Source: Earliella scabrosa
Taxonomy: Eukaryota; Basidiomycota; Agaricomycetes; Polyporales; Polyporaceae
Direction: 5' to 3'
Assembly: GCA_022605405.1 (NCBI GenBank)
Contig: JABYQQ010000011.1
Coordinates: forward strand, 1,116,001 to 1,180,000
Length of the DNA stretch: 64,000 nt
Part shown: positions 58,499 through 64,000 of the stretch, in pieces
Layout: each line of letters opens with the position of its first letter
Position numbering within the stretch: position 1 is the stretch's first letter
The notes under the pieces: generated by a model
What the model saw: the letters and a program-made list of their open reading frames with translations, nothing else
What the model was told of the DNA's origin: nothing
Database searches by the model: none
Program-made: the position numbers and the translations under genes

Positions 58499-60393
58499 CT
58501 AGATTTCAGGAGGTCAACATCGTCTTCTGACTCTTACACAGACGGGACAGGAACTCACCGAGGGAAGTCCGTTCTGAATACGACTATCCTGTTCTTGTGG
58601 AGGGGAGAACTTAGCGGCGGAGCCCCAATGTCTATCTCCGCCCTTCACGGTTGTTTCGAGTCGGTCGTCGGCTCTTTCGGCGAGGAGGCCACAGTCGGAA
58701 GCAGTGTCTGATTCTTGGTTGGACTCGAAGAGAGCGGTAGCCTGATCCGGGTCCCGGGATTGCGACGGACAGTATTTGGCGTGCATCGACCAAGACCACT
58801 GAGCTGTCCTGGAAGATCCCCATATCCTGCATGTTGCATTGCATTCAAGTTGGTCCCAATCAGCCACCCTATGATCCATAGTAGACCTTAGCAATGCCAA
58901 CCTGACTAGGCGAACCTGCAGCCCACTGTTCATGCTAGGATTCCCCAGCTCGCTGGCGAGTGGGCCCGAAGACGCTGCACCAGCAGACCTCGATCGGCCA
59001 AACTCCGCGTCGTTTACTTTGGTAGAACGATTGAGACCTGCTAGAGGTTATGGAGACCAAGACTCTACATAAGTAAAAATCCAACTCACCGAGAGCATTG
59101 GATTTTGGATTCTGAACTTGAAGCGACGTGTTTTGGTTGACCATCCTTCTTGCCAGTGAACGAAGTCCAGTCTCGAATAGCAACTTTTGGAACCTTTTTG
59201 TTGGAGATCGACATAAGCACTCACTGCGAAGATATGTCGACGCAAGAGTGCAACAAGTCAAATCAGTTGCCAGTGCCCGAGAGTGGAGTTATAATAGAGG
59301 TGGATTTTGTCAACGGACGCCGGCACACAGCGAGAAAGGTGGACCGGCTTGCGGAGCCAACACAGTCCGAGCTCCGCCATTGCACGCTGAGACTCAGTAG
59401 GCCGACTACCTAATATGTACGCCTCTTCGCTTCCCCGTCCTGCTGGGTGGGTGAACGGCATCCAGGAGCACTTCGAGAAGGCGAACAAGGGTCACGAATG
59501 GCCCAGTGAAGCCTGAGTAGTCCAGTCCTGTTCCTCGGGTACGGCACTGGTATTGACGGTGTTCTGAAGGTACAACGTTGTCCGATCAAAACTACCGTAA
59601 TGAATGCTACTACACCTAAGAGTGCCCTATCGATAAACCATCTGATTCCTCAGATCGCCCCTCGTACTTGCATCATGGGCGATGTTTATCTTCATCGAGC
59701 CTCTCCGTCTGAATTGTCCTGCTCGTGGCCCACTCTCCAACCGTCGGCTCCTTCACGTACAGGACTCGCATGGACGACAGGTTTACCCAGCATTGCGGCG
59801 CACTCGGGAGGCGCACGGCCCTCGACGAGGATGAGGAACTCATCCAGCACGGCCACAATCGCGACGCCACACGGAGAGGAGGCGCGGAGTCTGCACGAAG
59901 AACTTCGCACCGATGCTCACCTGGGTCGACGAGGTGGATCACGGCTGCAGCTGCCACGCGTGGTCAGGACGTCGGCGTACGCCGTCACGAAAACCTCGAT
60001 TCGCTCTGCAGGCGATGCGAGGGCAAGAGAGGAGAGGTGTACACACGGGAGCATCGAGGGGAATGGTCAACGTCGATGATGTCGATGGGCAGCGGACCAA
60101 AAAGCAAAGGAGAGTTGCAGGGAGCATGCGGCACGGACGATGCGGATGGCTAGCCACGTCGTCGACGACGACGACCTCTGCTCCGTCCTCATGTTGAGGT
60201 GCCGCGTGCGCGAATGCGTCCGTGATGAGCGGTGTGTTGGTCGAGGTCCCAGCAGAGCCTCACCACCCCTCGACGTCGTGAAGTAGGCCGGGCTTGTGCA
60301 TTGAAGGAAGCGCTGCCGCAGCCGCGGACCTAGCTTGAAAGTGCGGGTCGGAGTGGCGAGCACTGCCTAGAGACAGCGTAACGCGGTCGAGAC
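58499..60393. other. Likely N-terminal exons of DUF6532 copy 2, then no supported gene
   Basis: The part up to about 58.86 kb probably holds 5' exons of the DUF6532 gene. From 58.9 to 60.3 kb frames on both strands are short and without known motifs. A minus-strand frame at 59692-59910 (VAIVAVLDEFLILVEGRAPP) reads somewhat like protein but could not be assigned. Confidence 0.35.
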
Positions 60394-60474
60394 GAGGGAA
60401 TGGCTTTCTTGAAGCGTCACGTCCATCGATGCCCGAGGGAATGGTTTCTTGAAGCGTCACGTCCATCGATGCCC
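60394..60474. repeat. Tandem duplication of about 41 bases
   Basis: The unit gagggaatgg...tcgatgccc occurs at 60394-60434 and again at 60435-60474, differing by one missing base. The 41/40-base length would shift a reading frame. It lies at the 3' end of the decayed F-box gene. Confidence 0.9.
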
Positions 60475-61534
60475 GGTCGTAGTGCATGTTCTCGGACTTG
60501 AGCGCGGTGGACGGTCGCTCCCTTCGAGCAGGAGGTGTATCTCTATACGCCGCAGAGGGAAATTCCGGAACGTGGGCTTTGGACGGTCGCTCCCTTCGAG
60601 CAGGAGGTGTATCTCTATACGCCGCAGAGGGAAATTCCGGAACGTGGGCTGGGTGAACATAGCGACGATCCCCTCCCGATGAGCCTGCCCAGCTGGCGGG
60701 ACGTGGAGGCATAATTCCTTGAGCGCAGGGCAAGCCGCAACGGAGGTGCCCAACTGGGTCCATCGGAGTGCGACCTCGTCCAGGGATGACGATGCGACCA
60801 CCAAGGTGGAAACATTGACGGAGAGGCGGGAGGGATTTTTCCCTAATTTCTGAATGCATCTGAATGCATCTGCAGAGCGTGTCAGATGCCACGCCATATG
60901 CGAGAGACAGCTCCCTGAATGCCTCGGGAGACAGAGTTACAGCGAAGAAATTGAGCGCCAGGTGCGGGTAAGATGACGCATCCTCCAGGACCAACCCTGA
61001 GGGATTCTGCGACCTCTTGCTGATGGTTTTGGGGCCAGTAGGGGAGGCGAAGCTCGTGTCGGACGACAAGAGCGTCAATGGTGAAGCGAGACAGAAATGC
61101 AGCCAGTGTGGAGGGCGGGTCAAAGACATAATGTAGAAACCGCCGCACGAATTCGATGTCGAGGCATTTTACAGCGATCCTGGGCAAATCCTGGTTCGTT
61201 GGCTTTACACGAGAATAGATTTAGATTGTGAAGCAGCTGAGTGAGAGGTGTTACAGCGCTGGGAACCTCGCGGACGTGACCGTCGCCCATGAAGTCGCTG
61301 AAGAGCTTGAAATGTTGTACATACGGCGCATTCCATCGGGGTTTTGTTCGAGGATCGGCTCGTTCAACTCGGTGGGATTTTTGATCCACTTCAGCCGGAT
61401 GAACGCGGGCGGCATGCGTCTCTTCACTGTTGGCTGACGAGCGACATGGAGTATATGGTGCTCATATCGTTTGACGCCATGGAGAGCACGACTTCGACCG
61501 GCAGGTCGTTCAGCTGTGCCGGGGATGGAGGCAT
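60400..61534 (-). pseudogene. Decayed F-box/LRR gene
   Basis: An ATG at 61532-61534 opens MPPSPAQLNDLPVEVVLSMA, an F-box-like start, continuing to SLVSQQ. There a TGA (61424-61426) stands where family members usually have Trp (QQWRDA). After it the best-conserved pieces lie in different frames: IRLKWIKNPTELNEPIL, RRFLHYVFDPPSTLAAFLSR, YPHLALNFFAVTLSPEAFRE, and LDEVALRWTQLG with CPALKELCLHV. Frame changes without splice signals and the tandem duplications near the end support decay. It may still be transcribed. F-box genes are a rapidly turning-over family in these fungi. Confidence 0.6.
60509..60650. repeat. Tandem duplication of 72 bases
   Basis: Two almost perfect direct copies start at 60509 (ggacggtcgctcccttcg) and 60581. 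The spacing is exactly 72 bases, a multiple of three, so it adds 24 codons (TFRNFPLRRIEIHLLLEGSD is repeated) to the LRR-like frame on the minus strand. The near identity shows a recent event. Confidence 0.92.
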
Positions 61535-64000
61535 GATGTGGGGGAGATAGGAACAGTGCGCGTATTCTTGTCGGCTAGAGTAGAGATTGTTTATTTGTGA
61601 GCCACGACAGGACATATGCGCACACGCACCTTTCGCTTTAGACATCTAGCACTGCTGTCGCTCTGTCTGCACTCAACTACGGACTTGCGACGCAGTAGCC
61701 CGTCGCGCGATGCTAGATGGCGTGGGTCTGGATAGGGTCCGTTGTGTCGCAGATGTCGCAGAGGGCTGCGAGCTTGGCTGCCGTGCTCGCGGGTCGCTTG
61801 TGATCCGGTACGGGCAAGGGAGGGAGAGGGGGGGATTCGGAGAGCGCAAGGAGAGGTTCACGCGGGACATTGGGAGGACCGGAGTACGTATGTCGATGGA
61901 TGGACGAGAACCAAGTCCTCTCGGAAGGAGATGGGATCGAAAATTTGAAAGAGGATGATGGGAAGTGCACGTGGGAAGGGAGGTCGCTACTCGCAGATGT
62001 CGGAGGGCGTCTACTTGGCTCATGCGGCCACAGTCATGGCGAAGTACGACCTGCAGGAGGAGCTCTCGCTCTATACTCGCACTGACAGGTCAAGACCCAC
62101 AGACGGGGAGGAGGTGTGGCCTGGATGTACGTGAAATCGTTCTTGCCATGGTCTATACTATGTACTGACATATGGATGTGCATTATACTAGACCCGCTGA
62201 GCTATCTCCGCGGCGAATGTCTCCGGACATACGTTCCATCTCTTCCAATACGCAAACTCATTGCGGCATATCTCGTCAGACTAGCGTAGAGAATAATCGC
62301 ACACATCCGCTGTCGTGTGCAATCCCACACAATACACTCTACGCTGTCTTCGCTCGGGTAACGCAGGACGTGAACGTCAAACATACAATCAGCTTGGAAG
62401 ATCCCTTCGGCATACATCAATCTGCCACAATGAACATACAACGCCTACATGACCTAAGATGAGGAGAACAGGCAGAACGCGAGAACGGACACCGTACATG
62501 TGACGCTGCGCCCCACCATCTCCGCTAGCGGCTTTCCGAGTGCACCTCGACAACGTCCACCGCAGGTACGATGACGTCCGCCCGCCGCACGAACGTGTCG
62601 AGCAGCGAGCAGCTTCACGAATGTGTGCGTGGGCATAGGCCCGCACCGGCCTGGGTCAATGGGCGCGTCAACACTTCCTCAACCTGTCTTGCCCATGTCA
62701 AGTGCGGGTGGGGGTCGCGACGGAATGCGCGTAGGGGTCAGCGAGACCCGCAGAACCGATCGACGCACCGCAGCCGTCGCGCTGGTGGTCTGGGTAGGTC
62801 CCGTATGAGGAGTAGGAGGAGGATGGGCGCGGGGATAGCAGCGAGGGTTGGACTATAGTAGCAGAGGACGATGCGGTGTACGCGAACGTGTCGTGATGCT
62901 AAGGAGGGGGTTGCACGAAAGACTGCCTGCCGGCTCCGCGAACGGGCTCGGACATGCGACGGTCGAGAGTGGGGTTAGATAACTGGAGACGGGACAGACC
63001 GTGTTCTTGGCCGTATCACGGCGGGACGGGTTCTGGGTGTGGGGTGCGCTCATGGGCTGAGGAAAGGAGAACTGGCAGGCGGAGGAGTGTGCGGGGATAG
63101 CGCTGTCGGCGGGAGAGGAGACGGGAGACGGAGGGGTGCGGAGTGGAGGAGGAGCTGGGGCCCCAAGGGAGCACGGCGGCGGCCGGGATGCGTATGGATG
63201 TGAGCGTAGGAGTCGGAGGGCGGATTGTACACGCAGACTGAGGGCCACGGAGGAGGACAGCGCGTTCACCAAGTCGCACATCGTGCGCAAGGACATGCTC
63301 GACACGTACGTCGCCCGTCAACTCCCTAGCCAGGGCCGCACCTTGAGCTCCAGGTGGGGCGAAGGTGCACCTCGAGATCGTCAGGCGTCTGCCCGTGGAC
63401 GCTGAAATCCGAGACAACAATCGGGCGTGAACACTACCGCAGCGCATGCACAAGGGATTGATGCTAACGTACCTTTTGGCTGATCCGCCTCGTACCAGCT
63501 TCACACCGCCTCCTCTGACTGGTCCCGCTCTGAGTTGATCCATTATTCCTTGGCCATCCAGGAAGTCGTACGAGAGCAGAATCCTTGAACGTAACAGGCT
63601 GGGAGTTCGACGCCGGACGGTGGTGACGGACTGATGGCGGGCAAGCTGTGACAGAAAGGGTATGTTAGCATGAGCAGTACAACGTTGATCGAGGTGATAA
63701 GGGTAGTCTAAGGGAGAAGTAGATGTAGAACAAGGGGTAGGCCCATTGGTGGCTCGTGGTACAGACGCCGAATCAGTGCAGACGGAGGTCTGCACTGATT
63801 CGGCGCCTGGCCAGGCATTCCCGCAGGCGCAACCAAGGCTATAGTGAATGTAATGACAGCGAATATATAGCCTCACGGATTGTAGAAAGAAGAGGGTTAA
63901 AGTTTCGCGGTTTGAGGTGAGCAGGTGTGTGGAAGGAAGGGATGGACTGCGGACACATAGTGTCAGGACTCAGGACTATGACTACTCACAAGGGTCATAG
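61535..64000. other. Gene-poor end of the window with a possible partial gene
   Basis: No complete gene could be supported. On the minus strand an ATG at 63541-63543 opens MDQLRAGPVRGGGVKLVRGG up to a GTACGT donor. A following acceptor leads to SVHGQTPDDLEVHLRPTW, which would make a plausible two-exon start; beyond 63.3 kb the frame is lost and no family was recognised. The remaining GC-rich frames overlap on both strands. A perfect hairpin lies at 63766-63805. Confidence 0.3.
63766..63805. repeat. Perfect 18-bp inverted repeat with 4-base loop
   Basis: The left arm cgccgaatcagtgcagac (63766-63783) is the exact reverse complement of the right arm gtctgcactgattcggcg (63788-63805), separated by ggag. 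The stem would be very stable in RNA or as a DNA cruciform. It lies in gene-poor DNA and could be a small-RNA precursor, a foldback remnant or a replication-slippage product. Confidence 0.9.

Noticed and set aside
60260..61129. Long minus-strand frame of 289 codons over the 60-61 kb region
   Set aside because: It mixes leucine-rich pieces with proline- and arginine-rich repeats and crosses the tandem duplications. The conserved pieces lie in several frames, so it was treated as part of a decayed gene.
63016..63876. 286-codon minus-strand frame at the right end
   Set aside because: Its start is not an ATG with support, composition is Pro/Ser/Arg-rich and no family fits. Only a short internal piece looks coding.

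Overview
The window reads as nuclear DNA of a mushroom-forming basidiomycete (Agaricomycetes, most likely Polyporales). Genes on both strands are cut by short GT-AG introns of roughly 45-70 nt. The protein families are typical of that group: F-box/LRR proteins, DUF6532, DUF6534 and other multi-pass membrane families, and UstYa-like (DUF3328) oxidases. No tRNA, rRNA, CRISPR array or complete autonomous transposase was recognised. All gene models are spliced by eye from conserved family motifs and splice signals, with no transcript or database support.

Layout. 0-8.7 kb: the 5' end of a secreted protein, a broken GNAT acetyltransferase copy, an F-box protein, a complete Argonaute with its catalytic residues, and a UstYa-like gene. 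9.5-16.5 kb: three membrane-protein genes on the minus strand. Two are paralogues and the middle one is a DUF6534 gene in about 17 exons, some of them microexons. 16.5-20 kb: no confident gene. 20-23.2 kb: an F-box protein and a short-chain dehydrogenase. 25.5-35.2 kb: two convergent UstYa-like genes, a single-pass protein with a But2-like lumenal domain, an intact GNAT gene, a third copy of the membrane family, a tiny secreted peptide with a Kex2-like KR site, and a second short-chain dehydrogenase that uses a GC-AG intron. 35-38 kb: gene-poor, with a small non-autonomous transposon-like element.

38-48.4 kb: a decayed SMG6/EST1-like copy, a DUF6532 gene, a cysteine-rich protein and an LRR-type protein. 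48.5-57.4 kb: an 868-residue protein diverges from a polypurine minisatellite. On the other side of it lie a putative TET/JBP-like 2-oxoglutarate dioxygenase and a 692-residue protein. TET/JBP genes of Agaricomycetes are known to expand with mobile elements, so this module is the best candidate for an unusual system. 57.5-64 kb: a second DUF6532 gene, a decayed F-box gene with tandem duplications, and gene-poor DNA with a perfect 18-bp hairpin.

Two themes deserve attention. One is the 7.9-35 kb region, where UstYa-like oxidases, membrane proteins, dehydrogenases, an acetyltransferase and a short KR-containing secreted peptide lie together, which resembles a dispersed RiPP or natural-product locus. 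The other is the TET/JBP-like module, which may be a mobile DNA-modification cassette. Both are inferences from content and arrangement.
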